A DNA stretch of 64,000 nt from Finegoldia magna (GTDB lineage: Bacteria; Bacillota; Clostridia; Tissierellales; Peptoniphilaceae): assembly GCF_003182075.1 (NCBI RefSeq), contig NZ_QGTH01000001.1, positions 1 through 64,000 of the forward strand. The letters run 5' to 3'. Made by a program: the position numbers and the translations under genes. The notes under the pieces are model-generated. The model did no database searches and was not told the origin of the DNA. It saw nothing but the letters and a program-made list of their open reading frames with translations. Below, one piece after another: positions 1-11,859 of this stretch. Every line of letters begins with the position of its first letter. Positions within the stretch are counted from its first letter, which is position 1.

Positions 1-50
1 AAATATTCTAGTACTAATTTTATTTTAAATTCTTTTGTGTATTTTGGCAT
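1..50 (-). CDS. IS3-family transposase OrfA, N-terminal fragment at window edge
   Basis: On the minus strand an ATG at 50 opens a frame that reads MPKYTKEFKIKLVLEY and runs off the window. This is the typical start of the helix-turn-helix OrfA protein of IS3-family elements. A GGAGGGG ribosome binding site lies just upstream on the minus strand (about 60-66). Only 16 codons are visible, so the family call rests on this N-terminal signature and on an IS-end-like sequence next to it. If correct, an insertion sequence reading leftwards sits directly upstream of the giant helicase gene. Confidence 0.6.
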   Translation of the reverse strand, partial: MPKYTKEFKIKLVLEY

Positions 51-92
51 ACAAAAACCCCTCCATCCGTATTCCGGATTTTGGGGTTCAGG
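51..92 (-). repeat. Probable IS3-family terminal region / inverted repeat
   Basis: Read on the minus strand this stretch begins ACCTGAACCCCAAAATCCGG. Its C-rich then A-rich layout resembles terminal repeats of IS3/IS150-type elements just ahead of orfA. An internal hairpin (ATCCG/CGGAT) flanked by CCCC/GGGG is also visible. The exact element end and any target duplication cannot be fixed because the other end is outside the window. Another near-palindrome (AAAAGGT-AG-ACCTTTT, 95-110) lies between it and the helicase frame. Confidence 0.4.
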
Positions 93-114
93 TTAAAAGG
101 TAGACCTTTTTAAT

Positions 115-3100
115 TTGTTAAAAGAATCCGTAAAAATTTCCATAAGCGAGAGAATGGAGGTCTCATATCAGCTAAAAGAAGAAAACTTATCTTTACTGTC
201 TAAAATATCAAGTTCGGGCATAGACAAAGTATTAAGTATAAGTGCTAATATAAGTAAAAATATCTTACTTGATTTGGGAAGTGAAATAAAAAGATTAGAA
301 ATTTTAGAGAAAATTCAAGAAAGAAAAGATTTGGAGCAGACAAAAGAGCTTAAGGAGCGTTATAATAAATTAAGTTCTGATATAAACGGTGAAATAAATT
401 TTAAAGGAGGCTTGGAAGATGAAAGAGAAATTAACATTGGCAGGCAAGGAATACCTCATGGAGGAGGGGATTTACACACCAATCGTCAAGGAGAATTCCT
501 TCGAGAGACAGGGAGGGACATACAAGATGGAAGAATTGGAGGAAGGCATGGAAGTCCTAATACCCAATATGGCAATTCCCAAGGAAATAGATTTAAAGAA
601 ACTCAACAGATGGGGAAGGATGAGATTGAACTTTCTCAAGGAGAACAAAGAAGAGGATTATCAGATAATGTATTTGCAAGGGATATTGATGGATCATCTT
701 CTATCAAAGGAAAAAGAGATAGAGGACTTTATCACGAGGGAAGAAGTCAAAATGATGGAAACTTGGGGGCTGACAGAAGAACTGAAAGAAGAGGACTATC
801 TGAAATATCTGAGATTGAAGAAGAACATGGATATGACCCTGCAAGAAATAGGGGAAAGGGAGATAATCTTAATCTAAAAAATGAGGAAGTAGAGTCTACT
901 TCCTTTTTTTCTGCTAAAAATCAGGGAGAGCAAATATCCTTCTCAAATCCAATAAGTCAAAGAGAAATAGATACATTTTTAATTCATGGAGGAAATCATG
1001 AAGATGGAAGATTAGCAGTAATAGCAGAATTTTCTAAGGGTAAATCTTTAGAAGAACAGGCAAACTTTTTGAAAGAAATATATAGGGGAGCCAATGGTCT
1101 TGAAATTGAAGGAAGAAAGATATCTGCATGGTTTGGAAAGGAAGGAGCAATTTTTAAAGATGGAGATGAGGCAAGATATAGAGAAGGGCAAATAGTTTCT
1201 TGGAAAGATTTAGCTAATAATATTAATGATTTATTAAATAGAGGAGAATTTGCTAGCAACGTGGAGGTTATAGAAAGTGCCACATATGAAAGAGAAAAAA
1301 TAGCAGAAAAATTATTGTATTTAAAGAGAGATCTTTCTGATGAAACTAAGGACAGATATTTAGCGATTCTTAATGATATAAAAGGAAGAGGCTTCCCAGA
1401 TGAAAAAGAAAATCTCGGAAAAAAACTTGAAGATAAAAATTTTATAAATAAACTCAGAAAAGAATACGAGGTATTTTTAGAAGAATATAAGATTAATCCT
1501 GATATTTTAAGATTTCATCATTATAAATTATCTAGAATCTATAATGATATCAATGATTTAGAAATAGAAAGAAAATTATATAGGTCAAATTTAAAGGATA
1601 TTGCACCTATTCAGAGTTTTATAACACAAGATGAAATAGATGAAAGCCTAAAAAGAGGAAGCGGGTTTTCTGATGGAAAGAAAAGAATATATGAATTTTT
1701 TACTGAAAAGCATGATTTAAAAGAACAAGCAGATTTCTTGAAAAATGAATATGGCGTAGGTGGAAGTTCTCATGCACTATCTGCTGCAAGAGGAAGTGGT
1801 GAGTGGCACGATGCGAAAGGAATAAAATATAATAAAGGTAATGCAAAAGAAATACAACTATCTTGGTCTAATGTTGCAAGAAGAATTAATGACCTTATTA
1901 AAAAGAATAGATATATAGATGAAGAAAGTTTTGAAGAAAATAGGGAGAAAAAAACAGATCAGGAAATAAATAAAACAGAAAAAGAAAGCCAGGAGTATAT
2001 AAATTATCAAGATGATTTGCCTCCAACTGATAATGATGTATATATAGAAAGAACAAATAATAGTTCTATATATTATTATCAAGGACAGTCTGTAGCAAGT
2101 ATAGGTGATGATGGAAAACTTATCATTTATGATGAATTTATACCAAACTTTTTAAAAGAAGAAATATATTCCATAGCCTTTGAAAAACAATTAGATATAC
2201 CATTAGACCAGTTAGACGATGGAATTATTCTTGAGGGAATACATGACACTTTTTATATTAAAGAAAAGGAAGAAATAGAAGGAAGAGAATATTACCTTTT
2301 AGAAAGTCAAAGTCAATATGATGATATTCCAAATATTGTAGTTAATTCTAACAAAGAAGTTATAGATGATGATATAGTAAATGGGTTTGAAGAATTTAAG
2401 GAATTTTATACTAATAAAAATAAAGAGAATATAAGTTTTGATTTAGATAGCCATATAAAAGATGATTATTGGATAATTGAGTTTAATGAGGGTTCGAGTC
2501 TAATAGAAAAAGATTATACAGGACAAAGGCTGACCAAAGAACTATTAGATGAAATAAGAGAAATAGATGAAAAGATAAGACTTCATAATAAGACCTTAGG
2601 AGAAGATGAATATGGGCAGATGACTGATAAGTGGGAGGGGTATTCCAAATTCTATTTTGACCATATAGTAGATGGGAAAATAGTTGATCACTATAAGATA
2701 GACATAGGTGATGGAAATGAGATCAACCAAAGAGATTTTGAATTTCTTTATGAACAAATAGGAAAAAGTCAGATAGAACTTAATCAAACTATAGAAGAAA
2801 ATAAGATAGATGAAAAAATAATTTCCATAGACCAAATTGAAGATAGAATTTTTGATGTATTAGTTAAGGATAAAGTTTTAGAAAATGAAATTATAAAGGC
2901 AAGAGAAAACTTAGGAAATAATACCTTAGCAAGTTTTAACTCTGTATTCCAAAGAGAATATGCAAAAATCATGAGAGAAGTTGCCGATAAGCAGGGAAAT
3001 CTTCCGGATGATATGAAGTCAATAGATAAGGTTAAAGAATTAGGCATTAGAATAGAAAATAGATATAGAGAATATTTAAATAATTCACTTAAAAACAATA

Positions 3101-6100
3101 TAGAAGATGATAAGGAAATCCTCTCTATAAAAGTGGGAGATATAGTTAGAACAGAGGATAATAAATATTTAAAAATAAAAAATATTTCCAGTGGATATGA
3201 TAATAACCATAATCAAATAACATATTATTCATATGATGCCTATTTTGATAATGACTTAAAACTATTCTCACATTCCTTTAAAGAAAGCGATTTAAAAGCT
3301 TTAGAAGTATTAAGAAATGAAGTAGAAGAAAAATTAACAAAAGAGATTGTAGAAGATAAAATAGCGGTAAAAGTAGGATTTTATTATGCTTTAGTAGATA
3401 AATATAAAACAAAGGATATAGAACTAGAAGAAACAGGAATTAGAGTTTATCCAAGAAAGGAAAACTCACAAGGAAAGATCTATACTTTATATAAAGGGAA
3501 ATCTTTTGAAGATAGCAGAAAAATAGACAGTTTGTTCGATGAAATTACTGCCAAGATGAAAGAAGTAAACCTTACAAATTTAAATGATGTATTAGAATTG
3601 GAAAGGGAAGGTTTATTTGAAATTACTGATGATAAAGTTACAAAATTTGAGAAAGGCTATGATATAGATGTTCAAAGTTTTAATCAGCAATTTCCGGATT
3701 ATTATAATGATATATATGTTTTTAATAAAAATCTTGAAATCAGTGGAGCATATCAAAATTTAGCACATATAAATGAAGAAAATAAAATTACTTTTAATGT
3801 AAATTTATCGCAAGAAGAAAAATCCAAAATTGAAGAAATAAGAGATAAGAAACAAGTTCTTTCCAAGTTAATAGATAAGGATATCAAAGAAAAAAGAGAA
3901 TACTATTTTGATCCTCAAAATGAAGAATACTTACTACTGTCAAAGAAAATAGAAGATGGATTATTAAAAAAACCAGAAAATATTATAGATGGAAAAGAAG
4001 GGTATAAGGTAGAGCTAATCTTAGATGTTAAGGGGAAATCTCTTAAACAAAATTTACGATACAATGGGTATATTTTAAATTCTAATCAAGCTATAAAATA
4101 TAAAAGTTATAAGGACATATTAAGTAACTTACCTTATTTACTTGATGACAAACATAGAGAAGTGCTTTTAAATGGATATTTAAATCAGCAAATAGAAAAT
4201 GATAGAACAAGGCAAGAAGAAAATCCATTTAAAGAAGGTATGAGTGTTAGATACAAAGGAAAAGAATACACTATAACCGCCATTAACGATAATACAAGTC
4301 CTAAAACTATAGAACTAGAAGATAGCACAGGACTAATGAATGGTTTTATTACCGGAAGTGAAACAATTCTTTTTAATGATTACAAAAATCTTGATTTAGA
4401 AGTATATAAATCTAGTGAAAAAGAAAAACAATCTATTGATAAAGGGAAACTAGTAGAACAAATCAGCTTTGAAGATATTGACAATAATAACGAAGAAGAA
4501 GTTAAAAAAGACAAAAAGACTGATAGAGAAAATATAGAAGGGGTTTCTGAAGTTTCTTTAGAAAACTATAAAATTATTAATGAAGAAGAAAACCTACCAC
4601 CTTCACAGAGATTAAAAAACAACATTGAAGCTATAAATGTCTTAAAGGTTTTAGAAAAAGAAAATAGAAGTGCAAGAAAAGATGAACAGGAAATTTTGGC
4701 AAAATATATCGGCTGGGGAGGACTTTCTGATGTATTTGATGAAGAAAAGGAAGGTCAATGGCTTGATGCAAGAAACTTTTTAAAAGAAAATCTAACTGGG
4801 GAAGAATATAATAGGGCAAGAGAATCAACCTTAACAGCTTTTTATACGCCGAAAGTAGTTATAGACGCTATCTATGAAAGTCTTTCTAATCTTGGATTTG
4901 AAAAAGGAAATATATTAGAACCAAGTGCTGGGACAGGGAGATTTATAGGAAATCTACCTGAAGAAATGAAAGAGTCAAACTTTTATGGAGTTGAATTAGA
5001 TAGCATTAGTGGACAAATTGCCAAAGAACTTTACCCTAATGCCAATATCCAAATAAAAGGCTTTGAAGAAACCAATTTTTCTAATAACCTATTTGATGTG
5101 GCCATAGGAAATATTCCTTTTGGAGAATTTAAAGTAGCAGATCGTGAGTACGAAAGAAATAACTTTCTAATTCACGATTATTTTTTTGCTAAAACTTTAG
5201 ATAAGGTTAGAGATGGCGGCATCATTGCCTTTATAACATCTTCAGGAACAATGGATAAAAAAAGTGAAGATGTTAGAAGATATATATCGGAAAGAGCAGA
5301 GTTTTTAGGAGCAATAAGACTACCAAATACTACATTTAAAGGGGTAGCTGGAACAGAAGTAACTTCAGATATAATCTTTTTAAAAAAGAGAGATAGGCTA
5401 TTAAAGATAGATGAAGACTGGATAAAGCTAGATAAAGACCAAAAAGGACTAATATATAATAAATACTTTGTAGATAATCCTAAGATGGTAATAGGGACTA
5501 TGGAAGAAATACCGTCAAGATTTGGGACAAGCCTTGCATGTATTGAAAATAAAGATATTTCTTTAGAAGAAGGACTAAAAAAAGCTATTAAAAATATTCA
5601 AGGTAGGTATGAAAAAGCTCAAATAAATGATGATTTAGGAGAAGAAACAATACCAGCTGATGATAGTGTTAAAAACTATTCTTTTGCTTTAGTGGATGAT
5701 GAAATATATTTTAGAGAAAATTCAATTATGCAAAGAATATCCTTAAACCAAAAGGATAAATATAAGGTAAAAGAATATTTAAGATTAAATGAAAGTCTAA
5801 GGAAAGTTATAACCTATCAAAGAGAAGACTATTCAGATGAAGAGATAAAAAAAGAACAAGAAAATCTAAATAAATTCTACGATGATTTCAATAGCAAACA
5901 TGGAAGACTAAATTCAAAAACCAATAAAAAGTTATTTAGAGAAGATGCCAATTTTTCTTTAATTTCAACTTTGGAAAAATTAGATAAAGAAGGCAACTTT
6001 ATAGGAAAATCTGACATCTTTAACAAGAGAACTATAAAAAAAGCTGTAATAATAGATCATACAGATAGGGCAATAGATGCTCTGGTACTCTCTATTAGTC

Positions 6101-9100
6101 AAAAAGGTAAAATAAATTTTGATTATATGGAAGAATTGACAGGAAAAACAAGAGATAAATTAATAGAAGAATTAAAGGGAGAAATATTTTTAAATTTAGA
6201 TTCCTTTGAACCTAATGATATAAATCCATTTAAGTCTGCTAATGAGCTAGGAGATTTTTCAAGACCTTACGTAAGTGCTGATGAATACTTGTCAGGAAAT
6301 ATAAGAGATAAAATTGAAGTTGTAGACTCTTATATCAAAAACATCGAAAAAGAGTTAGGAAAGGAAGAAAATCTAGAGGATAGTAAACTCTTAAAAAAAG
6401 AATTAGAAGAGTTACATTTTCAAAAAGCAAAGCTAGTGGAAGTAATGCCTAAAGCACTAGATGCAAGTGAGATTACAGTTAGAATGGGTGCAACATGGAT
6501 ACCGGAACAAGATTACAAAAAATTTATGTTTGATTTGTTGAAAACACCAGTTTCATCAAGGTGGAATATAGATATTAAGTATTCTGACTTTACAGGAGAA
6601 TATAGAGTTGAAGGAAAAAGCTCTGATAGGGACAATGACCTTGCTTCTTTTACCTATGGTACAAATAGGGTAAATGCCTACAAATTGATAGAAGATACTT
6701 TAAATTTAAGAGATACTAAGGTATTTGACCAAGTAGAAGACAGTGATGGAAAGAAAAAATCTGTGCTTAATCAAAAAGAAACAATGCTTGCAAGAAGCAA
6801 GCAAGAGATGATAAAAGAAGAATTTAAAAGCTGGATATTTGATGATGTGGAAAGAAGAAATAGATTAGTAGAAGATTATAACGAAAGATTTAATTCCATA
6901 AGACAAAGGGAATATGATGGATCTAATCTTACTTTTGAAGGAATGAATCCTGAAATAGAATTAAGAGCACATCAAAAAGATGCCATAGCAAGAGGTTTGT
7001 TTGGTGGAAATACTTTACTTGCCCATGAAGTAGGAGCAGGAAAAACCTTTGAAATGATAGGTATAGCCATGGAGTCAAAAAGACTTGGTATGAGTAATAA
7101 GTCAATGTTTGTTGTTCCTAACCACATTGTAGAGCAATTTGGAAGAGAATTTAATGAACTTTATCCAGGAGCTAATGTATTATGTGCTACAGAAAAAGAT
7201 TTTACACCAGATAGACGAAAAAGATTTTGTAGTCGTATTGCTACAGGAAGTTTTGATGCTGTTATTATAGGGCACAGTCAATTTGAAAAAATTCCTATAT
7301 CAAAAGAAAGACAAGAATATGAATTGCAAGGTCAAATTGATGAAATCATTGACTATATAGATGAATATAAAAGAGAAAGGGATCAAAGATTTACTGTAAA
7401 GCAATTAGAAAAAACAAAGAAAAAATTAGAGACAAAGTTAGAAAAACTAAATGCTGATTATAAGAAAGATGACGTTGTAACCTTTGAGGAACTGGGAGTA
7501 GATAAGTTATTTGTAGATGAAGCCCACGCATACAAAAACCTCTATCTATTTTCTAAAATGAGGAATGTAGCAGGAATTACTTCTACAGATTCACAAAAAT
7601 CATCAGATATGCTTATGAAATGCCGCTATATGGATGAAATAACTAATAATAAAGGATTAGTATTTGCTACAGGTACACCAGTAAGTAACAGTATGGCTGA
7701 ACTTTATACCATGCAGAGATATTTACAGTATGATGAATTAAAAAAGATGAAATTGCAACATTTCGATTCTTGGGCGTCTACTTTTGGAGAAACAATAACG
7801 GCAATAGAATTAAATCCTGAGGGTAATGGTTATAGGAGCAAAACCAGATTTGCAAAATTTTATAATCTTCCTGAACTTATGAATACTGTAAAAGGATTTA
7901 TGGATATTAAAACAGCTGATGTTTTAAATCTTCCTACACCAATTGCCCATTATGAAACTATAAAAACAAAGCCTACCGAAGAACAAAAAGAAATTCTTGA
8001 AACTTTTTCAGAGAGAGCAGATAAGGTTCGTGATAAGCAGGTAGATTCAAGTGTTGATAATATGCTATTAATAACAAATGATGGGAAGAAGATGGCATTA
8101 GATCAAAGATTAATCAATCCTTTACTTCCTGATGATCCTAATAGTAAGGTGAATACCTGTATAAAAAATGTATTTAGCATTTGGGATAAATATAAAGATA
8201 AAAAATCTGCTCAATTAATATTTTGTGATATGTCTACACCAAGTAATGATTTTAATATCTATGATGATATTAAAACAAAACTTATAGATATGGGAGTACC
8301 TGAAAATGAAATAGAATTTATTCATAAGGCAAAAAACAATATGGAAAAAGACGCTATCTTTGATAAGGTAAGAAAGGGAGAAATAAGAGTCTTACTTGGT
8401 TCAACACAGAAAATGGGAGCAGGTACTAATGCCCAAGACAAACTAATTGCAATTCACGATCTTGATATACCATGGAGACCTGCTGATCTTTCTCAAAGGG
8501 CAGGCAGGATTGTGAGGCAGGGAAATGAGAATAAGGAAGTCCATATATTTAGATATGTAACAGAAAATACTTTTGATGCCTATCTTTTTCAAACCTTAGA
8601 GAATAAACAAAAATATATTTCCCAAATTATGACTTCAAAGACACCTGTAAGAGTTGCAGAAGATGTAGATGAAGCTACATTAAACTATGCCGAAATCAAA
8701 GCTCTTGCAACAGGAAATCCATTAATAAAGGAGAAGATGGATCTTGATGTTGAAGTTTCTAAACTTAAAATGATAGAGTCCAATTTTAAATCAAATCTTT
8801 ACAAGTTGGAAGATAAAGTAGTTAAATTTTATCCAAAGGAAATAGAAAGATTAAAAGAAAGGATAGAGAACTTAAAGGAAGATATTAAAAATGTTGAGCC
8901 TTATAGAGAAGTAGATAAAAATTTAAAAGAAGATAATAAATTTACCTCTCTAATTATTGACGGAAAGAAGTATATAGATAAGAAAATAGCTGGAGAGTTT
9001 TTGTTGAACAAAATTAAGGGAGTTAAAATATATAGGGAAATGGATAAAGATGGAGAAAAAATAGGTGAATATAGAAATTTTGATTTATCCATAAAATATG

Positions 9101-9984
9101 ATTCTTTTTTCAATAAATATAACTTTATATTAAAAGGTAAGGGAGAATATAGAGGAGAGTTTGGAACAGATGAAATAGGTAATATAACAAGAATGGATAA
9201 TGTATTAGATAAATTACCAGAAAGATTAGAAAATACAATTTCAAAACTAAAAGATACAGAAGAGCAATTTCAAACAGCCAAAATTGAAATACAAAAGACA
9301 TTTCCACAAGCTGAACTTTTAAAGGATAAGACACTAAGACTTGCAGAAGTAAATAATTTACTAGATATGGGAAAAAGTGAAGATATAAGCCAAGATAATC
9401 CATTACTAGAAGAAGTAAAGGAAGAATTGATAGACTTCCTTAACAGAGAATATGATGAAGAAAACAGGTTAGAGGACTTTGATACTATATTTCCTGACTT
9501 AACAGATATAGGAATAGCTTATACAACTACACCAGATGAAAAACATGAAATACAAGTAAGTTTAGATTTAATAAATTACAAGATGAACACCTATGTAGAT
9601 AAGAACCTAATTGACAGCTTTCAATACACCTATGATCCCTTAGATGCAAGTGATTTAAAAGAGCTAGTACAGATAAAGACATCTATTGGCTTTTGGAATT
9701 TTAGTGAGCTTGTATCAGTAAATGAAGAAAAACTGAGAGAAGTAATGGGACTTGAAATAGATGATGATGGAAACTTCTATGATCCATTATCTAAAGATAT
9801 GGATTTAGATGGAATAATAGATAGAAATGATGCTGACTTTAGAGATAGTAAAGTGCAGGAAATAGGAGATTTTGAAAGGAAAGAAAAAACATCTATTATG
9901 GATAAATTAAAGGAATATAAGGGGAATTTAGTAGTAAATAATAATATAAAAGAAATAAATAATAGTGAACCATGTGGCAGATAA
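115..9984 (+). CDS. Giant ICE N6-adenine methylase / SNF2-type helicase fusion protein
   Basis: A 3289-residue protein of the methylase-helicase family carried by Tn1549-like and related Firmicutes ICEs, where it is thought to act on transferred DNA. Two related repeats of about 95 residues (284-375 and 505-605, each with an EID..L..GG/GSG..DG start) are typical of its N-terminal half. A SAM-binding motif (SAGTGRF, about 1603-1610) and NIPF (1666, in place of NPPY) mark the methylase. Walker A (AHEVGAGKT, 2303), DEAH (about 2468) and [10 protein letters not shown] (about 2793) mark the helicase. The frame opens with TTG at 115 after a stop at 94-96, beside an IS end, so the original 5' end may be lost. 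Residues of about 100-255 are low-complexity G/R/D/Q-rich and overlap tnpV in another frame. No convincing in-frame ATG lies between that region and the first repeat, so translation through the overlap seems required. Function is inferred from the family. Confidence 0.88.
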   Translation: MLKESVKISISERMEVSYQLKEENLSLLSKISSSGIDKVLSISANISKNILLDLGSEIKRLEILEKIQERKDLEQTKELKERYNKLSSDINGEINFKGGLEDEREINIGRQGIPHGGGDLHTNRQGEFLRETGRDIQDGRIGGRHGSPNTQYGNSQGNRFKETQQMGKDEIELSQGEQRRGLSDNVFARDIDGSSSIKGKRDRGLYHEGRSQNDGNLGADRRTERRGLSEISEIEEEHGYDPARNRGKGDNLNLKNEEVESTSFFSAKNQGEQISFSNPISQREIDTFLIHGGNHEDGRLAVIAEFSKGKSLEEQANFLKEIYRGANGLEIEGRKISAWFGKEGAIFKDGDEARYREGQIVSWKDLANNINDLLNRGEFASNVEVIESATYEREKIAEKLLYLKRDLSDETKDRYLAILNDIKGRGFPDEKENLGKKLEDKNFINKLRKEYEVFLEEYKINPDILRFHHYKLSRIYNDINDLEIERKLYRSNLKDIAPIQSFITQDEIDESLKRGSGFSDGKKRIYEFFTEKHDLKEQADFLKNEYGVGGSSHALSAARGSGEWHDAKGIKYNKGNAKEIQLSWSNVARRINDLIKKNRYIDEESFEENREKKTDQEINKTEKESQEYINYQDDLPPTDNDVYIERTNNSSIYYYQGQSVASIGDDGKLIIYDEFIPNFLKEEIYSIAFEKQLDIPLDQLDDGIILEGIHDTFYIKEKEEIEGREYYLLESQSQYDDIPNIVVNSNKEVIDDDIVNGFEEFKEFYTNKNKENISFDLDSHIKDDYWIIEFNEGSSLIEKDYTGQRLTKELLDEIREIDEKIRLHNKTLGEDEYGQMTDKWEGYSKFYFDHIVDGKIVDHYKIDIGDGNEINQRDFEFLYEQIGKSQIELNQTIEENKIDEKIISIDQIEDRIFDVLVKDKVLENEIIKARENLGNNTLASFNSVFQREYAKIMREVADKQGNLPDDMKSIDKVKELGIRIENRYREYLNNSLKNNIEDDKEILSIKVGDIVRTEDNKYLKIKNISSGYDNNHNQITYYSYDAYFDNDLKLFSHSFKESDLKALEVLRNEVEEKLTKEIVEDKIAVKVGFYYALVDKYKTKDIELEETGIRVYPRKENSQGKIYTLYKGKSFEDSRKIDSLFDEITAKMKEVNLTNLNDVLELEREGLFEITDDKVTKFEKGYDIDVQSFNQQFPDYYNDIYVFNKNLEISGAYQNLAHINEENKITFNVNLSQEEKSKIEEIRDKKQVLSKLIDKDIKEKREYYFDPQNEEYLLLSKKIEDGLLKKPENIIDGKEGYKVELILDVKGKSLKQNLRYNGYILNSNQAIKYKSYKDILSNLPYLLDDKHREVLLNGYLNQQIENDRTRQEENPFKEGMSVRYKGKEYTITAINDNTSPKTIELEDSTGLMNGFITGSETILFNDYKNLDLEVYKSSEKEKQSIDKGKLVEQISFEDIDNNNEEEVKKDKKTDRENIEGVSEVSLENYKIINEEENLPPSQRLKNNIEAINVLKVLEKENRSARKDEQEILAKYIGWGGLSDVFDEEKEGQWLDARNFLKENLTGEEYNRARESTLTAFYTPKVVIDAIYESLSNLGFEKGNILEPSAGTGRFIGNLPEEMKESNFYGVELDSISGQIAKELYPNANIQIKGFEETNFSNNLFDVAIGNIPFGEFKVADREYERNNFLIHDYFFAKTLDKVRDGGIIAFITSSGTMDKKSEDVRRYISERAEFLGAIRLPNTTFKGVAGTEVTSDIIFLKKRDRLLKIDEDWIKLDKDQKGLIYNKYFVDNPKMVIGTMEEIPSRFGTSLACIENKDISLEEGLKKAIKNIQGRYEKAQINDDLGEETIPADDSVKNYSFALVDDEIYFRENSIMQRISLNQKDKYKVKEYLRLNESLRKVITYQREDYSDEEIKKEQENLNKFYDDFNSKHGRLNSKTNKKLFREDANFSLISTLEKLDKEGNFIGKSDIFNKRTIKKAVIIDHTDRAIDALVLSISQKGKINFDYMEELTGKTRDKLIEELKGEIFLNLDSFEPNDINPFKSANELGDFSRPYVSADEYLSGNIRDKIEVVDSYIKNIEKELGKEENLEDSKLLKKELEELHFQKAKLVEVMPKALDASEITVRMGATWIPEQDYKKFMFDLLKTPVSSRWNIDIKYSDFTGEYRVEGKSSDRDNDLASFTYGTNRVNAYKLIEDTLNLRDTKVFDQVEDSDGKKKSVLNQKETMLARSKQEMIKEEFKSWIFDDVERRNRLVEDYNERFNSIRQREYDGSNLTFEGMNPEIELRAHQKDAIARGLFGGNTLLAHEVGAGKTFEMIGIAMESKRLGMSNKSMFVVPNHIVEQFGREFNELYPGANVLCATEKDFTPDRRKRFCSRIATGSFDAVIIGHSQFEKIPISKERQEYELQGQIDEIIDYIDEYKRERDQRFTVKQLEKTKKKLETKLEKLNADYKKDDVVTFEELGVDKLFVDEAHAYKNLYLFSKMRNVAGITSTDSQKSSDMLMKCRYMDEITNNKGLVFATGTPVSNSMAELYTMQRYLQYDELKKMKLQHFDSWASTFGETITAIELNPEGNGYRSKTRFAKFYNLPELMNTVKGFMDIKTADVLNLPTPIAHYETIKTKPTEEQKEILETFSERADKVRDKQVDSSVDNMLLITNDGKKMALDQRLINPLLPDDPNSKVNTCIKNVFSIWDKYKDKKSAQLIFCDMSTPSNDFNIYDDIKTKLIDMGVPENEIEFIHKAKNNMEKDAIFDKVRKGEIRVLLGSTQKMGAGTNAQDKLIAIHDLDIPWRPADLSQRAGRIVRQGNENKEVHIFRYVTENTFDAYLFQTLENKQKYISQIMTSKTPVRVAEDVDEATLNYAEIKALATGNPLIKEKMDLDVEVSKLKMIESNFKSNLYKLEDKVVKFYPKEIERLKERIENLKEDIKNVEPYREVDKNLKEDNKFTSLIIDGKKYIDKKIAGEFLLNKIKGVKIYREMDKDGEKIGEYRNFDLSIKYDSFFNKYNFILKGKGEYRGEFGTDEIGNITRMDNVLDKLPERLENTISKLKDTEEQFQTAKIEIQKTFPQAELLKDKTLRLAEVNNLLDMGKSEDISQDNPLLEEVKEELIDFLNREYDEENRLEDFDTIFPDLTDIGIAYTTTPDEKHEIQVSLDLINYKMNTYVDKNLIDSFQYTYDPLDASDLKELVQIKTSIGFWNFSELVSVNEEKLREVMGLEIDDDGNFYDPLSKDMDLDGIIDRNDADFRDSKVQEIGDFERKEKTSIMDKLKEYKGNLVVNNNIKEINNSEPCGR
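419..877 (+). CDS. tnpV: TnpV-family small transposon protein, overprinted inside the helicase frame
   Basis: A 152-residue frame, in a different phase from the helicase that encloses it, resembles TnpV proteins of Tn4451-like and other clostridial elements. The family hallmarks are a central [13 protein letters not shown] stretch (TnpV usually has YGRMR.RYLKEH), then a helical stretch, then a [18 protein letters not shown] segment and a final REIIL. The ATG at 419 has a strong AAAGGAGG site at about 404-411, and a terminator-like hairpin follows the stop at once. The function of TnpV is not known. The balanced amino-acid composition here, against the skewed composition of the helicase frame over the same bases, suggests this frame is under protein-level selection. 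Confidence 0.75.
   Translation: MKEKLTLAGKEYLMEEGIYTPIVKENSFERQGGTYKMEELEEGMEVLIPNMAIPKEIDLKKLNRWGRMRLNFLKENKEEDYQIMYLQGILMDHLLSKEKEIEDFITREEVKMMETWGLTEELKEEDYLKYLRLKKNMDMTLQEIGEREIILI
883..910 (+). terminator. Intrinsic-terminator-like hairpin after tnpV, inside the helicase ORF
   Basis: AGGAAGTAG (884-892), loop AGT, CTACTTCCT (896-904), then a run of T to 910. The 9-bp stem is perfect. It starts a few bases after the tnpV stop, as expected for a tnpV terminator, yet it lies within the long helicase frame (residues about 257-266). Confidence 0.65.
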
Positions 9985-10017
9985 AGCTTTAAATGAGATT
10001 ATTAGAGGAAAAAGAAT

Positions 10018-11160
10018 ATGGAATTTGATAGATATAGCTTTAATGAATTTATTCGAGAAAATTTTTCTTTTGATGGTGCTACTCAGAGAATAATTAACAA
10101 TATAGTTGAATATGGAATTAAAAATATTGCCACTTCAGAAGATAAATTAGTTGAATTTATTCAGACTACAATCGATGATCCAACAGTTGAAGAAATAAAA
10201 CAATTTATTATTAGTGATGGAAAGGAAGAAGAAATAAAAGATTTAACAGATAAGAGAGAGAAAAATAGAAATGGAGGAATAAAAATGAATATAAAAAAGG
10301 GAAATGTAATTGAAACTGAATTTGGAGACACTATGGTATTGGATGTGAAAGATAATCAAGCTACCTTATTTGACGGAAAGCAATTTATTTTAGCCACAGG
10401 AGTAGAGTTTAATAAAGAAAGTGGAAAGTATGAATGGGATTCTGTTAGATACGCAAGTGATATAAAAACAATAGCAAATATGGAAAATACAAATTTTGAA
10501 AGCATGAAAAATACAATAGATTTTTTAGCAGAATATAATCATAAAGAATTTGTAAAAGGTATTATATCTCTTGAAACAGGAGTAGAAAATGAAAATGTTC
10601 TTAATAATGCCTATGATAATTATATGAACGATTCAGTTATGGGTCTTATTGATGAAAAGTTTATTGAATATATAGACGAAGAAGAGTTAAAAGAAAACTT
10701 AGAAGTTAATCAAGAACAAGGAGATAAAGAAATGAAAGATATAGATAATAAAGAAAAGGATATATTAAATATAGATGGAAATATAGCAACTGATATAGAA
10801 ATTAAAGATTTAAAATCAAAAGATGGGAGGGACTTTAAAGTAGCCTCCTTTTCTATTGCTGAAAATGACAAGGAAGGAAATGCAAAATTCATCAGCTGCT
10901 ACGCCTATAATGACAAAATCAATCAAGTAAAAAATTTGAAAAAAGGAGATTTTGTACACCTATTTGGCAAAGAAAAGAAAAATATGGGAAAGGATAATAA
11001 GGAATACACAAGTCTAAAAGTATACTCTGCAAAGTTATTAAAAGCTAAAGAGCATACTAAAGCAAAAGCATCAACACTAGGGAAATTAAAGGAATTTAAG
11101 ACTAAAGGGGATATGAAAGTGGATGAAAAGAAGAAAAAGGATAATAGCATAGAAAGGTAA
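10018..11160 (+). CDS. ICE protein with C-terminal single-stranded-DNA-binding (OB-fold) domain
   Basis: 380 residues, 33 bases after the helicase and preceded by AGAGGA. Residues 245-345 (GNIATDIEIKDLKSKDGRDFK..., ending in a lysine-rich tail) resemble bacterial SSB proteins, which coat single-stranded DNA during ICE transfer and replication. Residues 1-85 are an unassigned helical segment, and residues of about 90-150 look like a small beta-rich domain. Two internal in-frame ATGs have their own good ribosome sites: M90 at 10285 (GGAGG at 10273-10277) and M239 at 10732 (AAGGAG at 10718-10723). Shorter products, including the SSB domain alone, may therefore be made. The full-length start is the upstream one. 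The SSB call is moderate because no search could be run. Confidence 0.7.
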   Translation: MEFDRYSFNEFIRENFSFDGATQRIINNIVEYGIKNIATSEDKLVEFIQTTIDDPTVEEIKQFIISDGKEEEIKDLTDKREKNRNGGIKMNIKKGNVIETEFGDTMVLDVKDNQATLFDGKQFILATGVEFNKESGKYEWDSVRYASDIKTIANMENTNFESMKNTIDFLAEYNHKEFVKGIISLETGVENENVLNNAYDNYMNDSVMGLIDEKFIEYIDEEELKENLEVNQEQGDKEMKDIDNKEKDILNIDGNIATDIEIKDLKSKDGRDFKVASFSIAENDKEGNAKFISCYAYNDKINQVKNLKKGDFVHLFGKEKKNMGKDNKEYTSLKVYSAKLLKAKEHTKAKASTLGKLKEFKTKGDMKVDEKKKKDNSIER

Positions 11161-11207
11161 AAGATTATAGGAGGCAGGTTTTAGTCTGCTTACTGTATTG
11201 TATGATG

Positions 11208-11560
11208 GGGCAAGTTCCAATACTGGGGTGAAAGTCCCTAAACAGCGTATTTGTCGACGAATTCCATAGCAATCCTGAAATTTCACATGGAGATATGTGG
11301 AAGAGAGGAACGACCTGACTTGATGAACATGAATATGATATTAAGGTTAGTTAGATATGTAGATTACAGTATACTAACAGTAGCAAACAGTGTAGTGGCA
11401 AACAGAGTAATGGTTTTAGTAACCAAATGTATAGAAAAGAAGTTAGGATTAAAATAAATGCAACAAAATTCAAAGTTATTAAACCAACCAAGCTAAAATG
11501 TTTTGGATTTGAAGTCTGAAAAAGAAAAGACGATTAGAAGGCTAGAACAGACGAAAACTT
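11208..11560 (+). mobile_element. Group II intron relic, copy 1 (left boundary of cargo island)
   Basis: The first part resembles group II intron domain I RNA (GGGGTGAAAGTCCC and GTGGAAGAGAGGAACGAC...TGACTTGATGAAC). It runs directly into a decayed reverse-transcriptase fragment: the frame at 11251-11457 contains VRYVDYSILTVANSVVANRVM, where active enzymes have RYADD. Most of the intron is deleted and the active-site motif is gone. A second copy with the same internal deletion lies at 20815-21405 in the same orientation, so the 9.6 kb between them is flanked by direct repeats. The intron 3' end is not seen in this copy. Confidence 0.7.
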
Positions 11561-11859
11561 TTTAAAAGATATAGTATATGTGATGACAGCAAAGACAATC
11601 TATTATCAATATAGTAGATATAGATATTGAAATGAGATAAAGAATAATGGTATACTTATTTATAAGTAGACATTTATAAACAACGAAAGAAATGTATATT
11701 AAATCAAAAATTATAGATTTAAGAAATTTAGAAAGATAGATTTAATTCATTAAAAGGATGTTGTATTGTTCTTCTTGATTCTTTTACTTAAAAAATTTCT
11801 TTATTTTTTTAAAGTTGTTTTGACAAAAGTGATAGATTTAAAATGGAGGAAATTTAGTT
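11561..11859 (+). other. AT-rich gene-free stretch between intron relic and response regulator
   Basis: No open frame with a plausible ribosome site is visible. A TTGACA at 11820-11825 has no well-spaced -10 element before the GGAGG site of the regulator gene. I see no precursor peptide here. Confidence 0.4.

Noticed and set aside
2596..3098. Minus-strand open frames opposite the helicase gene (and similar ones opposite the NRPS genes)
   Set aside because: They are Phe/Leu/Ile/Ser-rich reverse readings of Lys/Glu/Asn-rich genes, have no ribosome sites and match no family. They are shadows of the AT-rich coding strand.
11251..11457. 68-residue ORF as a separate protein
   Set aside because: It is a reverse-transcriptase fragment within a group II intron relic. 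The same region in copy 2 is more damaged, and the start lies in intron RNA-like sequence.
11820..11848. TTGACA as a promoter for the response regulator gene
   Set aside because: The nearest -10-like hexamer (TAAAAT) is only 13 bases away and the ribosome site follows at once, so the spacing is wrong.
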